Part shown: positions 1 to 6,797 of the stretch, one piece after another
Numbering within the stretch: position 1 is the stretch's first letter
Layout of the letters: each line of letters starts with the position of its first letter
NCBI GenBank assembly: GCA_009774535.1
Contig: VSNY01000109.1
Coordinates: 1-12,810, forward strand
Length of the DNA stretch: 12,810 nucleotides
Direction of reading: 5' to 3'
From: Lachnospiraceae bacterium
GTDB lineage: Bacteria; Bacillota; Clostridia; Lachnospirales; Lachnospiraceae
Position numbers and translations under genes: made by a program
The notes under the pieces: model-generated
Database searches by the model: none
Told to the model about the DNA's origin: nothing
What the model saw: the letters and a program-made list of their open reading frames with translations, nothing else

Positions 1-432
1 CAATACTACGATGCATGGCTGCAATATAATAATGTGTACGAAGAATGGGCAAAAGCACACGGGCTGTCCGTCAACTGCCTGTTAGTATTGTGCGCAATTT
101 ACGATAGCGGGAACGGCTGTACACAGAAAAAGATCAGCGGGCAGTGGCTCATACCCAAGCAGACAATCAACATGGTTTCCAAAGATTTGCAGCGCAAAGG
201 GTTCGTGGAACTGTCCCCGCTGCCAGAGGATAAGAGGAATAAAATAATCCGTTTTACAAAGGAAGGAAAAGAATATGCGGACACCATCGTAAACGCGCTG
301 CGGAAGGTGGAACTCTCTGTCATAGAGGAAATTGGCATGGAACGTATGCAGCAGCTAAACGATAGTATGGCTTTATTTGCAAAACTTTTCTACAAAGCAG
401 GAGGCATAAATAACAATGAAACAAACCCATGA
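1..432 (+). CDS. MarR family transcriptional regulator, 5' end outside window
   Basis: This encodes the larger C-terminal part of a winged-helix MarR-type repressor. The frame is open from base 1 (reading QYYDAWLQYNN before V), so the GTG at 34 is an internal codon and the true start lies upstream of the window. The visible protein has an N-terminal dimerisation helix (EEWAKAHGLS), a helix-turn-helix with recognition helix around IPKQTINMVSKDLQRKG, the beta wing with the family-typical basic stretch LPEDKRNKIIRFTKEG, and a C-terminal dimerisation helix. MarR proteins bind palindromic operators and are released by small ligands. It overlaps the start of the MATE gene by 17 bases, so the two are translationally coupled, and by analogy it probably autoregulates the operon and controls the pump. 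The operator would be upstream and is not visible. The family call is firm; the ligand is unknown. Confidence 0.9.
   Translation, partial: QYYDAWLQYNNVYEEWAKAHGLSVNCLLVLCAIYDSGNGCTQKKISGQWLIPKQTINMVSKDLQRKGFVELSPLPEDKRNKIIRFTKEGKEYADTIVNALRKVELSVIEEIGMERMQQLNDSMALFAKLFYKAGGINNNETNP
399..404 (+). promoter_or_regulatory. Shine-Dalgarno site of the MATE gene inside the MarR gene
   Basis: A perfect AGGAGG sits 11 bases before the ATG at 416 and within the last codons of the MarR gene. It fixes the MATE start despite the 17-base gene overlap. Confidence 0.8.
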
Positions 433-1720
433 TATCAGAATTTTCTTTCAATACGTCATCCCGTCCGTATTGTCTTTTGCCTTGTCGGGAGTCTACGCCA
501 TTGTGGACGGATTTTTTATTGGGAACAGCATAGGTGATCTGGGGCTTTCAGCCGTCAATATCGCTTATCCAATCGTTGGCGTAATCCAGGCGCTCGGCAC
601 AGGAATCGGAATGGGCGGTGCGATTTATTATTCCATTTATAAGGCAGAGAAAAAAGAAGATCAGGCAAAAAATTTTATAGCCGGCGCGTTATGGGTGCTG
701 ATCATTTCAAGCGTCCTTGCGACAATCCTGGCTTTCCTTTTGAATGGCACGCTGTTACGATTGTTAGGTGCGGACAGTGAACTGCTTGCATTGGGAGAAG
801 AATATATCGCTGTTATCGCTCTGGGAGCTTCCACGCAGGTGATTGGCACAGGGCTGGTGCCTTTTATCCGCAATCAGGGAGGCTCCTTATACGCAATGGT
901 TTCCATGATTGCAGGCTTTGTCACCAATATCTTTTTGGATTACCTGTTCGTATGGATATTAGGACAGGGAGTTTCAGGTGCGGCATGGGCTACGGTCATC
1001 GGGCAGGGTGTTACCATGCTGACTGCGCTAGCCTGGCTGCTGCGCAAAAAGCAGTTTACGCTGAGCATTCCTTTTTCCAAATTTGGAAAGGTGGCTGCGT
1101 CCATACTGAAAATCGGGATTGCCCCCTTTGGGCTTACGATGTCCCCTAACATTTCGCTGACTATCATAAACCGTTTCTCCGTGTCCTATGGCGGAGAACA
1201 GGCAGTCGCTGTTTATGCCTGTATCGCTTATGCGATCTGTATTGTTTATCTGATATTACAGGGAGTAGGCGACGGAAGCCAGCCCCTGCTCAGCTGGTAT
1301 TATGGAGAAGGAAATTATGACAAGCTGAAAAGTACAAGAAAACTGGCGTATATATTTGCTTTGTTCCTGTCCCTGATTAGCTGTATCATCATGTACCTGA
1401 CAAAGGGAAGCCTCGGCGCATTATTCGGGGCATCGAATGTTGTGAATGCGGAAATTGCCGAAATAATGCCTGTTTTCCTGATTTCCGTTCCTTTTGTTGC
1501 GGTTCTCCGTATCACAACCGCAAGTTTTTATGCCACAGAAAAAAGTGTGTTCTCCTACGTTTTGAATTTTATGGAACCGCTGCTTATGTTCGTACTTATG
1601 CTTGTTCTGCCGCCTTTGTTCGGCGGGCAGATCATGATCTGGTGGAGCACGGTTTTTGCACGGATTCTATCAGCAGTGTCAGCATTTATCCTGAAGCGCC
1701 ATGTAGATAAAAGGGAATAG
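416..1720 (+). CDS. MATE family multidrug/Na+ efflux transporter
   Basis: A 434-residue polytopic membrane protein of the usual MATE length (about 440-460), with roughly twelve hydrophobic segments in two six-helix halves. Recognisable family features are the first helix with VYAIVDGFFIGNSIG, the PIVGVIQALGTGIGMGGAI segment, and the second-half repeat with GVGDGSQPLLSWYYGEG. MATE pumps export cationic drugs or metabolites in exchange for Na+ or H+. The start is set by AGGAGG at 399-404, 11 bases before the ATG. It lies inside the 3' end of the MarR gene, which suggests MarR-controlled expression. No terminator is visible after the stop; a truncated gene on the other strand ends 3 bases away. 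The substrate cannot be told from sequence. Confidence 0.93.
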   Translation: MKQTHDIRIFFQYVIPSVLSFALSGVYAIVDGFFIGNSIGDLGLSAVNIAYPIVGVIQALGTGIGMGGAIYYSIYKAEKKEDQAKNFIAGALWVLIISSVLATILAFLLNGTLLRLLGADSELLALGEEYIAVIALGASTQVIGTGLVPFIRNQGGSLYAMVSMIAGFVTNIFLDYLFVWILGQGVSGAAWATVIGQGVTMLTALAWLLRKKQFTLSIPFSKFGKVAASILKIGIAPFGLTMSPNISLTIINRFSVSYGGEQAVAVYACIAYAICIVYLILQGVGDGSQPLLSWYYGEGNYDKLKSTRKLAYIFALFLSLISCIIMYLTKGSLGALFGASNVVNAEIAEIMPVFLISVPFVAVLRITTASFYATEKSVFSYVLNFMEPLLMFVLMLVLPPLFGGQIMIWWSTVFARILSAVSAFILKRHVDKRE

Positions 1721-1723
1721 CAA

Positions 1724-2047
1724 TCATCTGTTTTTCTCAATATCCTGCCAGTTGGAGTTGCTAAGGATTTCTGCATCTTCACCAATAAGCGCTTTACCGG
1801 CTTCTTCATCTCCCTGTAACTGGTACAGCATCCAGGCCGTCATATATCCGTCGGTCTTCATCTGCATTTCCACATGTTCCGCACCGGCAGCCCTTGCACG
1901 GAGTTTAAATACATTGTCCGGCATGGCATCATAATTCTCAACCAGTGATGAAAGCGGTGCAACGCCAAGCCACTCTGTGGCCGCGTCCGTTGCACCGGTA
2001 TCGTCAGATGTTCCGGCAGCGGCAGTCATAAACCACGGAATATTTTG
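1724..2047 (-). pseudogene. Truncated alpha/beta-hydrolase, C-terminal part only
   Basis: The minus-strand frame carries about 107 residues that look like the C-terminal third of a secreted or lipoprotein alpha/beta-hydrolase (lipase/dienelactone-hydrolase-like). Clues are the segment after ENYDAMPDNVFKLRARAAGA, the probable catalytic histidine in AEHVEMQ, and TDGYMTAWMLYQLQGDEEAG followed by GEDAEILSNSNWQDI. Homology seems to start upstream of the first ATG (2029), at NIPWFM, and the frame is closed by TAA at 2048-2050. The nucleophile-serine and aspartate regions of a roughly 300-residue enzyme are therefore missing, and there is no ribosome binding site. The N-terminal side is replaced by a MATE-like fragment in another frame. 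I infer a dead remnant; the family call rests on remembered motif patterns. Confidence 0.65.
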
Positions 2048-2169
2048 TTATTTTTTATCATACACAAAATAGTATAGATTGCAACTGCCAGCTCTGTAAT
2101 CGGCATGACCCACCATAGAAGTTTCGCGCCAAACAGCGCCGGAAGCACAAACACTAATACGCCGCATAT
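2026..2169 (-). pseudogene. MATE transporter C-terminal fragment
   Basis: One minus-strand frame ending in TGA at 2028-2026 reads CGVLVFVLPALFGAKLLWW and continues through VMPITELAVAIYTILCMIK. This aligns by eye with the end of the intact MATE protein at 416-1720 (LVLPPLFGGQIMIWWSTVFA, then ILSAVSAFILKR): last membrane helix, Trp-Trp pair and basic tail. The two copies differ at many positions, so it is not a recent duplicate. Nothing upstream in this frame continues the transporter: transposase-like sequence begins at about 2165. Its 3' end overlaps the hydrolase remnant in a different frame. It has no start and is too short to function. Confidence 0.65.
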
Positions 2170-2366
2170 GCAGGCCGCTCTTCATTGAAAAATTATATAT
2201 ATGCGCCCATTTCTTCCTCAATATTTTCTCCCTGCAGATGAAAAGCTGTAAATTGTTCGGATTTCATCCATCCGTTAATCGATTCCATTGCTGCATTGTC
2301 TGCAGGCGTTCCGGAACGTGACATGTCATCTTTTTGTCCGATTCGCAACTTTGTAAAAATTCTATG
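2160..2366 (-). pseudogene. IS3-family transposase (OrfB) remnant
   Basis: The minus strand reads MSRSGTPADNAAMESINGWM from 2324, then KSEQFTAFHLQGENIEEEMG and AYI, a TAA stop at 2195-2193, and in the same frame FFNEERPAYA. This is the C-terminal end of an IS3-group OrfB integrase: the conserved S-x-S-x-x-G-x-x-x-D-N segment, the third catalytic residue of the DDE triad (Glu in AAMES), and the FFNEERPAYA end motif that usually leads into a tail I do not see. The TAA replaces what is normally a Tyr or similar codon. The first two catalytic Asp residues are missing, and homology fades upstream of about 2366. I saw no terminal inverted repeats or target duplication. It is a dead fragment joined to the MATE fragment at about 2160-2170. 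Confidence 0.72.
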
Positions 2367-2507
2367 ATTCTCTCTCCACGCCCGACCGCCTCAATATGGT
2401 CTTTTAACGGCTTGGCTATCCGATTTACCCCTTCCAGCGCGTGCCTTAAAAATACTTTCTGCCTTATGATCTTCCCCGTCTTTAAACCTTTGCATCTGAA
2501 AAAAGAA
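2367..2507 (-). other. Unassigned spacer between the TPM gene and transposase remnant
   Basis: About 140 bases follow the TPM stop codon. One minus-strand frame stays open through this stretch (residues such as RHALEGVNRIAKPLKDHIEA), beginning inside the 3' end of the TPM gene and running out of frame into the transposase remnant. I do not recognise it, it has no ribosome binding site, and its only ATG lies within the TPM coding region. It may be another eroded gene fragment. I see no convincing terminator for the upstream operon here. Confidence 0.35.
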
Positions 2508-3344
2508 TCAGAACTTTCCTCCTCCGCCTCCATGCGTCGTGCCTGAAGACGATGTATGTGTATGGGAACCGCCTGGAGCCGCGTGATTCAGCTGTCCGGA
2601 ACTGTTATTCTGCTTCGGCCGTTCCCTGCGTTGGATCTGCCGGTATAAAAACAAATCCGTCTCTTTCGTCAGCTTCATACTTCCTTTTTTTACATAACTG
2701 TCTGCTGTCGTCTGATGACGCACTGTTTTCAGACGGCTTCTCATAATTTCTGCTGCAAACAGTGCGATTAAGAATCCGATCCCAAAGGCAGCGGCCAGCC
2801 TTGAGGCAAACGGAAACGGCTTCTTTGGGAGATAGTCTGCGTCATACGGCCTACCTTTCTTCGCCTGTGTCAGATAATCATCACACATCCGGGCAAATAT
2901 CATAAATGCCGCCATATATTCTCCTTCTGTAAGATCCTCTGTAAATTGATCTGACAGATACTCTAACCCGGCATCCGTTACCGCCGTGATCCCAAAACCG
3001 CTTGTTGTTATGTACCAGTCCCTTTCCTCCATGCTGATTAAAAAAAGAATTCCGTCTTTTCCATCTCCCAATCCGTAACCGTTTTCGTCATAAAAATCAT
3101 CGGCATATTCCCTAGCTGATTTCCCGTCCAATGATTTTTTCGTAACTACTACAAGATCTGCCTGCTGTCTTTGACTGATTTCATCCAGCTGATCCAGCAG
3201 CTGCGTTTCTTCCCCGCCCGAAAGCAAATCCGCCTCATCGATCAGTCTTGGCGGTGTACTGCCTGCTGCGTATACAGGATATATTGGAAGAACAGCCAGC
3301 AGCAGCAAAAGTACAAGATACCGTCTCTTTTTTCTGTTATGCAT
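2508..3344 (-). CDS. ydjH: TPM-domain membrane protein, YdjH-like
   Basis: A 278-residue protein with a basic N-terminus and hydrophobic signal segment (residues 3-26, ending PVYAAGS). An extracytoplasmic TPM domain follows (about 32-165; motif PRLIDEADLLSGGEETQLLD, then DLVVVT, DGKDGILFLISMEERDWYI and TTSGFGITAVTD). Next come a second membrane helix (about 183-203, AAAFGIGFLIALFAAEIM), a cytoplasmic basic linker and a low-complexity His/Ser/Gly tail ending HGGGGGKF. TPM domains occur in photosystem assembly factors and in bacterial membrane-associated proteins. The ATG at 3344 is chosen over upstream in-frame ones because AGGAGGGGAG precedes it, the signal peptide starts there, and earlier starts overlap the upstream gene deeply. 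It is the last gene of the operon. The match to B. subtilis YdjH is by domain order and neighbours. Confidence 0.85.
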   Translation of the reverse strand: MHNRKKRRYLVLLLLLAVLPIYPVYAAGSTPPRLIDEADLLSGGEETQLLDQLDEISQRQQADLVVVTKKSLDGKSAREYADDFYDENGYGLGDGKDGILFLISMEERDWYITTSGFGITAVTDAGLEYLSDQFTEDLTEGEYMAAFMIFARMCDDYLTQAKKGRPYDADYLPKKPFPFASRLAAAFGIGFLIALFAAEIMRSRLKTVRHQTTADSYVKKGSMKLTKETDLFLYRQIQRRERPKQNNSSGQLNHAAPGGSHTHTSSSGTTHGGGGGKF

Positions 3345-3347
3345 GAT

Positions 3348-3357
3348 CTCCCCTCCT
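3348..3357 (-). promoter_or_regulatory. Shine-Dalgarno site of the TPM gene overlapping the upstream stop
   Basis: AGGAGGGGAG lies just before the ATG at 3344, and its first two bases are the last two of the TAG stop of the preceding gene (3358-3356). This fixes the start and implies coupled translation of the two proteins. Confidence 0.75.
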
Positions 3358-4438
3358 ACAGCATCCAGATCAAATAAAACAGGGCGAACAGCGCTATCCC
3401 TGTAATTCCCGTCAGTCCAAACAGCCACCTTGCGTACGCGGCCCGGTCCAGCGGCAGATCCCCCGCCATCTTTCCGCTCTGGCCGTTCATGGCAAACAGA
3501 TAATTCTGTCCGTTCCACGTCGTATGCAGCAGCCAGAACGGAAACAGGGCATATTTGACTCTGCCGTTCTGCAGCTGGATATTGCCCGCTTCTTTGATGA
3601 CGGTCGTATAGCCTTGTACGGTTGCGCCGAACGCTTCTGCGGCGCTTTTTTGGATTCGCTCGTTTGCGCGCCCGATGCTTTCTTTGCTGTCCACATCATA
3701 TTTATCCGCCAGGTACCCCGCCAGGTACGCCGTCTGAAAGTCCACGGCCTTTGAACAGTCAAAAGGCTCTAACGATTCCATAAGATCGTCCGGCATCTTT
3801 TTGGAACCGTCTACCGGGACCTGCTGAAATCTCATATTTCCGCTTCTGCTGACATGATAATAACTGGTTTCGGTATAATCATACCTGCTGTCGCTCCATA
3901 CCCTGACCTTGGTCGCCCGATAGCGTATATTTACATCCGCACCCGCGTCGAACAGCCAGAACGGAACATAGATCCCCTTTACTTCGTTGATATGGCTGCT
4001 GTCTTTAAACGCTTTTGGCAGCAGGCGCTTTCCTGTGTAAAAATTTTTCAGCGCCTGTTTTGCCGCTTTTTGATCCAGCTGGAACGGAATCACGTAATCC
4101 GGCTTTAAGGAACCCGAAAGCCGCCCCGTCAAAACAACCGGATTCCCGCAGAACGGGCAGGAAGCGGAAGCCGTATTTTCATCGCACACGATTTCGCCGC
4201 CGCAGGATCTGCAGATATAAGAACACAGCCCGCCCGTCTCGCCGTCCTGCCACGCTTGCGCGGGCGTCTCCCAGTTCATAGTATCCGGCCGATCCTCTTT
4301 TAATTCACTGTCATAGCCTGCCAGTGTCTCCATTTCAAACTCGGTATCGCAATAGGGACACTTCATTTTCTGCAAGGTACTGTCAAAAGCAATGGCACCG
4401 CCGCAGCATGGACATTTATATTCTTGTATTGCCGCCAT
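3356..4438 (-). CDS. ydjG: Double zinc-ribbon membrane protein, YdjG-like
   Basis: A 360-residue protein. It opens with a TFIIB-like zinc ribbon (Cys 9, 11/12 in KCPCCGG and 27, 30 in CPYC) and a second ribbon (Cys 72/76/79 in CSYICRSCGG and 94, 97 in CPFC). A long soluble region follows (residues about 105-330, with GIYVPFWLFDAG, and KYALFPFWLLHTTWNG near its end), then one C-terminal membrane helix (about 338-358, LTGITGIALFALFYLIWML). Paired ribbons could bind zinc and act as protein docking sites. The order (ribbons, central domain, TM near the C-terminus) and the flanking SPFH and TPM genes match the B. subtilis YdjG type, which is reported to form a membrane complex with YdjH that recruits the SPFH partner. 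A GAGGAAG ribosome site lies just upstream, 42 bases after the SPFH gene. Confidence 0.85.
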   Translation of the reverse strand: MAAIQEYKCPCCGGAIAFDSTLQKMKCPYCDTEFEMETLAGYDSELKEDRPDTMNWETPAQAWQDGETGGLCSYICRSCGGEIVCDENTASASCPFCGNPVVLTGRLSGSLKPDYVIPFQLDQKAAKQALKNFYTGKRLLPKAFKDSSHINEVKGIYVPFWLFDAGADVNIRYRATKVRVWSDSRYDYTETSYYHVSRSGNMRFQQVPVDGSKKMPDDLMESLEPFDCSKAVDFQTAYLAGYLADKYDVDSKESIGRANERIQKSAAEAFGATVQGYTTVIKEAGNIQLQNGRVKYALFPFWLLHTTWNGQNYLFAMNGQSGKMAGDLPLDRAAYARWLFGLTGITGIALFALFYLIWML

Positions 4439-4480
4439 CTTTCTTCCTCTTTAACTTCATATTTGAACTGCATGTTAAGT

Positions 4481-5809
4481 CTATCTTATATCATTTTCAT
4501 CAAAAATATCCCCGCATTCCGGGCAGAATTTCGGCGGGTGCGCAGGATCTTCCGGTTCCCATCCGCATTTGTCACATCGGTAAAGCGCTGCTCCTGCTGG
4601 TTTCTTTGCGCCGCAGTTTTGACAGAACTTTCCTTTGTTTACCTCTCCGCACGCACAAGTCCACCCTGCGCTGTTTCCTGGTCTCTTTGCGCCGCATTCC
4701 GGACAGAAATTACCGGCCGCCGCCGCGCCGCATGCACAAGTCCATGCGTTTGTACTGCCCGCATTTGGCTGCTGTGGAGCCGCGGACTGGTTCTGTGTCT
4801 GCCGCCCCATCGCAAACAGACTCTGCGCGTTCGTGCCGCCTCCGGCCTGCATCGTCATACCCATGCCTACAAAGCCATTCATCGCCCCGGCAGGATTCGA
4901 CGCCGCTGCTTTCATAGCGTCCGCCTGAGCGCCTGCTAAAGTGGCCGCCGCCATATTTGGATTTTGCAGCACGGCTGTACGCTGCAGCTGCCTGATCATT
5001 TCCGCGTCTTCTTCCGGCAGTGTCACGGAGCCAAGCGCTATGCTGACTACTTTCAGTCCGCGCAGTTCTCCCCACTTTGCCGAAAGCGCGGTATTCATCG
5101 CCTGCTCCAATTCTGCCGTATGAGACACGATCTGATTCGGACGCATTTCCAGATCCGAAAGCCTGCCAAACGCGGGCTGCAGGGCGCTGATAAATTCTGT
5201 CTTTAACTGCCTGTCTAATGCTTCACGTGTGTAATCCTCTTCCACATTGCCGCAGACATTCGTATAAAATAACAGCGGATCAGCAATTTTATACGAATAT
5301 ACACCAGAACAACGTACAGAAACGTCCACATCCAGGCCAATTTTCGTATCTGCAACCCGAAACGGAATCGGATTCGGCGTCCCAAATTTATTGTCCAGCA
5401 ATTCCTTTGTATTGAAATAATACACACGCTGGTCCCTGCCCGTATCGCCGCCAAACGCAAACCGTTTTCCAATTGTCTGAAACGTATTTCGGATGCCTTT
5501 TCCAAGCCCTCCCGTAAAAATACTTGGCTCCGTAGACGTATCGTACCGGAATTCGCCAGGCTCCGCGCAGATCTCCGCTACTTTTCCCTGCTCCACAATA
5601 ATCATACACTGACCGTCCGCCACAGCAATCCCGCTTCCATTTGAGATGATGTTGTCGTTTCCTTTTTTATTCGACGAACGGGAACCGACGCGCTTCCTGC
5701 CCTTCGTAACCAACACGTCCTGATCCATTGCGTCACAGTAAAAAAACTCTTTCCACTGATCTGCAAGCGTTCCTCCGATTGAACCCAATCCTGCTTTTAT
5801 AAGTCCCAT
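4481..5809 (-). CDS. ydjI: SPFH/Band-7 protein with C-terminal zinc ribbons, YdjI-like
   Basis: A 442-residue protein often annotated 'virion core protein'. It begins MGLIKAGLGSIGGTLADQWK with the family's EFFYCDAM motif. An SPFH (stomatin/flotillin-like) domain spans about 30-270 (SGIAVADGQCMIIVEQGKV, PGEFRYDTS, PIPFRV...DVDVSVRCSG). An Ala/Gly/Met/Gln-rich linker follows, then three zinc ribbons at about 356-376, 383-403 and 410-442 (CACG/CPEC, CACG/CQNC, CDKC/CPEC). SPFH proteins assemble into membrane scaffolds; the B. subtilis homologue works with PspA, YdjG and YdjH in membrane stress. The ATG at 5809 is chosen because AGAGGAG precedes it and family members start MGL; an ATG at 5881 would lie at the predicted transcript start. 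It is the first gene of the ydjI-G-H operon. No pspA is present. Confidence 0.88.
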   Translation of the reverse strand: MGLIKAGLGSIGGTLADQWKEFFYCDAMDQDVLVTKGRKRVGSRSSNKKGNDNIISNGSGIAVADGQCMIIVEQGKVAEICAEPGEFRYDTSTEPSIFTGGLGKGIRNTFQTIGKRFAFGGDTGRDQRVYYFNTKELLDNKFGTPNPIPFRVADTKIGLDVDVSVRCSGVYSYKIADPLLFYTNVCGNVEEDYTREALDRQLKTEFISALQPAFGRLSDLEMRPNQIVSHTAELEQAMNTALSAKWGELRGLKVVSIALGSVTLPEEDAEMIRQLQRTAVLQNPNMAAATLAGAQADAMKAAASNPAGAMNGFVGMGMTMQAGGGTNAQSLFAMGRQTQNQSAAPQQPNAGSTNAWTCACGAAAAGNFCPECGAKRPGNSAGWTCACGEVNKGKFCQNCGAKKPAGAALYRCDKCGWEPEDPAHPPKFCPECGDIFDENDIR

Positions 5810-5892
5810 AATCCAGTCTCCTCTCTCATCTTTTGAAACTTTCTTGTCCGCAGCGCTGTTCATCCATCCTTTACGGATCATTTTTCGTTTTT

Positions 5893-5921
5893 ATTATATT
5901 CTCAAACACCTGTTTTTTCAA
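5893..5921 (-). promoter_or_regulatory. Sigma-A promoter for the ydjIGH-like operon
   Basis: On the minus strand TTGAAA (5921-5916) is followed after exactly 17 bases by TATAAT (5898-5893). Transcription would start near 5886, giving a leader of about 77 bases before the ATG at 5809. The match to consensus is strong. It points away from the two-component operon. Confidence 0.75.
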
Positions 5922-5966
5922 TCAAAAAATGATCTCGCTTTTCTACTGGATTTTTCCCTGCATCTA

Positions 5967-5975
5967 TGCTATAAT
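5967..5975 (+). promoter_or_regulatory. Extended -10 promoter for the LytTR two-component operon
   Basis: TGCTATAAT gives a perfect -10 box (5970-5975) with an extended-10 TG. At the 17-base spacing the -35 hexamer is weak (TGGATT), which fits extended -10 promoters. The start would be near 5982, about 68 bases before the response-regulator ATG. Confidence 0.6.
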
Positions 5976-5996
5976 CCATACAACGAACACAAATAC

Positions 5997-6037
5997 ATGC
6001 TGCAAAACCCCGCCCATTTTGTTTTGCAGTATTTTTT
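5997..6037 (+). terminator. Terminator-like leader hairpin before the response regulator
   Basis: ATGCTGCAAAAC (5997-6008) pairs with GTTTTGCAGTAT (6021-6032), with one G-U pair and a 12-base loop (CCCGCCCATTTT), and runs into a T tract (6032-6037). The ribosome site TGAGGA follows at once, and the ATG is at 6050. The hairpin lies between promoter and gene, so it may be an attenuator, or block the ribosome site. Confidence 0.55.
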
Positions 6038-6049
6038 GAGGATAAAACT

Positions 6050-6784
6050 ATGAAAATAGCAATTTGCGACGACAGTATGAAGGATTTGATCTTACTAGAA
6101 GGACTGCTCGAACAATACCATCAATTGAATCCGACTGCAGACTTTCAAGTAGAAAAATTTTCAAATTCCTCAGAACTGCAAGAGAAAATACAGCAGCAGG
6201 AACTGGCAGATATTTACATCTTAGACATCCTGATGAACCAGGCCAACGGGATTGACCTTGGCAATGAGATTCGCAAAAACAGCAGTGAAAGCGCCATTAT
6301 TTACATTACTTCGTCAGATGATTTTGCTCTGGACGCTTTTCAAATCCACGCAGTACGTTATCTGTTAAAACCCGTGCAGGAAAAATTGTTTTTTGAAGCG
6401 CTGGATTATGCCTGTTCTTATGCGGAACTGAAAAAAGGCCCCATGTACCCGATCAAAACGAAAAACGGCCTGCAGTCGGTGCCATGTTCCAGAATTGAAT
6501 ATGTGGAAAACGCTTCCAGAATGTTAAACGTCCACCTGACAGACGGGCGCGTCATTACAAGTATCTTTATCCGCAAATCATTTGAAGATGAACTGGGAGA
6601 ACTGCTGCACAACAAATGTTTTCTGCAGGTACACAAATCATTTCTGATTAATTTAAACCACGTGAAAAAACTGGACGGGAATAGTATGATTATGAGCAGC
6701 GGCGACAATATCCCGATCAGTAAGAAAAATACGGCTAATGTAAAAAGACAGTACCTTTTATTTGTCTCTGAACAGTACCAATAG
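6050..6784 (+). CDS. LytTR family response regulator (AgrA/VirR type)
   Basis: A 244-residue two-domain protein. Receiver domain, residues 1-120: acidic pair D7-D8 (AICDDS), phosphoacceptor D59 (YILDILM), conserved T87/S88 (YITSSDD) and K107 (YLLKPVQ). LytTR DNA-binding domain, about 135-238: SRIEYVENASRMLNVHLTDG, the FLQVHKSFLINLNHV core and the C-terminal IPISKKN segment. Phosphorylation should drive binding to LytTR direct-repeat sites. The ribosome site is TGAGGA, 7 bases before the ATG. The kinase gene follows after a 13-base gap, so this is a cognate pair. No AgrB or AgrD-like gene is present beside it, so the signal and target genes are unknown. The terminator-like leader suggests extra control. 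Confidence 0.93.
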   Translation: MKIAICDDSMKDLILLEGLLEQYHQLNPTADFQVEKFSNSSELQEKIQQQELADIYILDILMNQANGIDLGNEIRKNSSESAIIYITSSDDFALDAFQIHAVRYLLKPVQEKLFFEALDYACSYAELKKGPMYPIKTKNGLQSVPCSRIEYVENASRMLNVHLTDGRVITSIFIRKSFEDELGELLHNKCFLQVHKSFLINLNHVKKLDGNSMIMSSGDNIPISKKNTANVKRQYLLFVSEQYQ

Positions 6785-6797
6785 GAAGGAATCTGTA

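Noticed and set aside
34..36. GTG as the start codon of the MarR gene
   Set aside because: The same frame is open to base 1 with MarR-like residues before it, and there is no ribosome binding site; the gene simply enters from outside.
1724..2366. An intact IS3 insertion sequence
   Set aside because: Only the last part of OrfB is visible, with an in-frame stop; OrfA, the first two catalytic Asp residues and terminal inverted repeats are absent.
4324..4939. Long plus-strand open frames of 171 and 197 codons
   Set aside because: They lie opposite the zinc-ribbon and SPFH genes, are rich in Arg/Ser/Pro/Cys from reverse reading of Cys/Gly/Ala-rich coding sequence, and show no domain or ribosome site.
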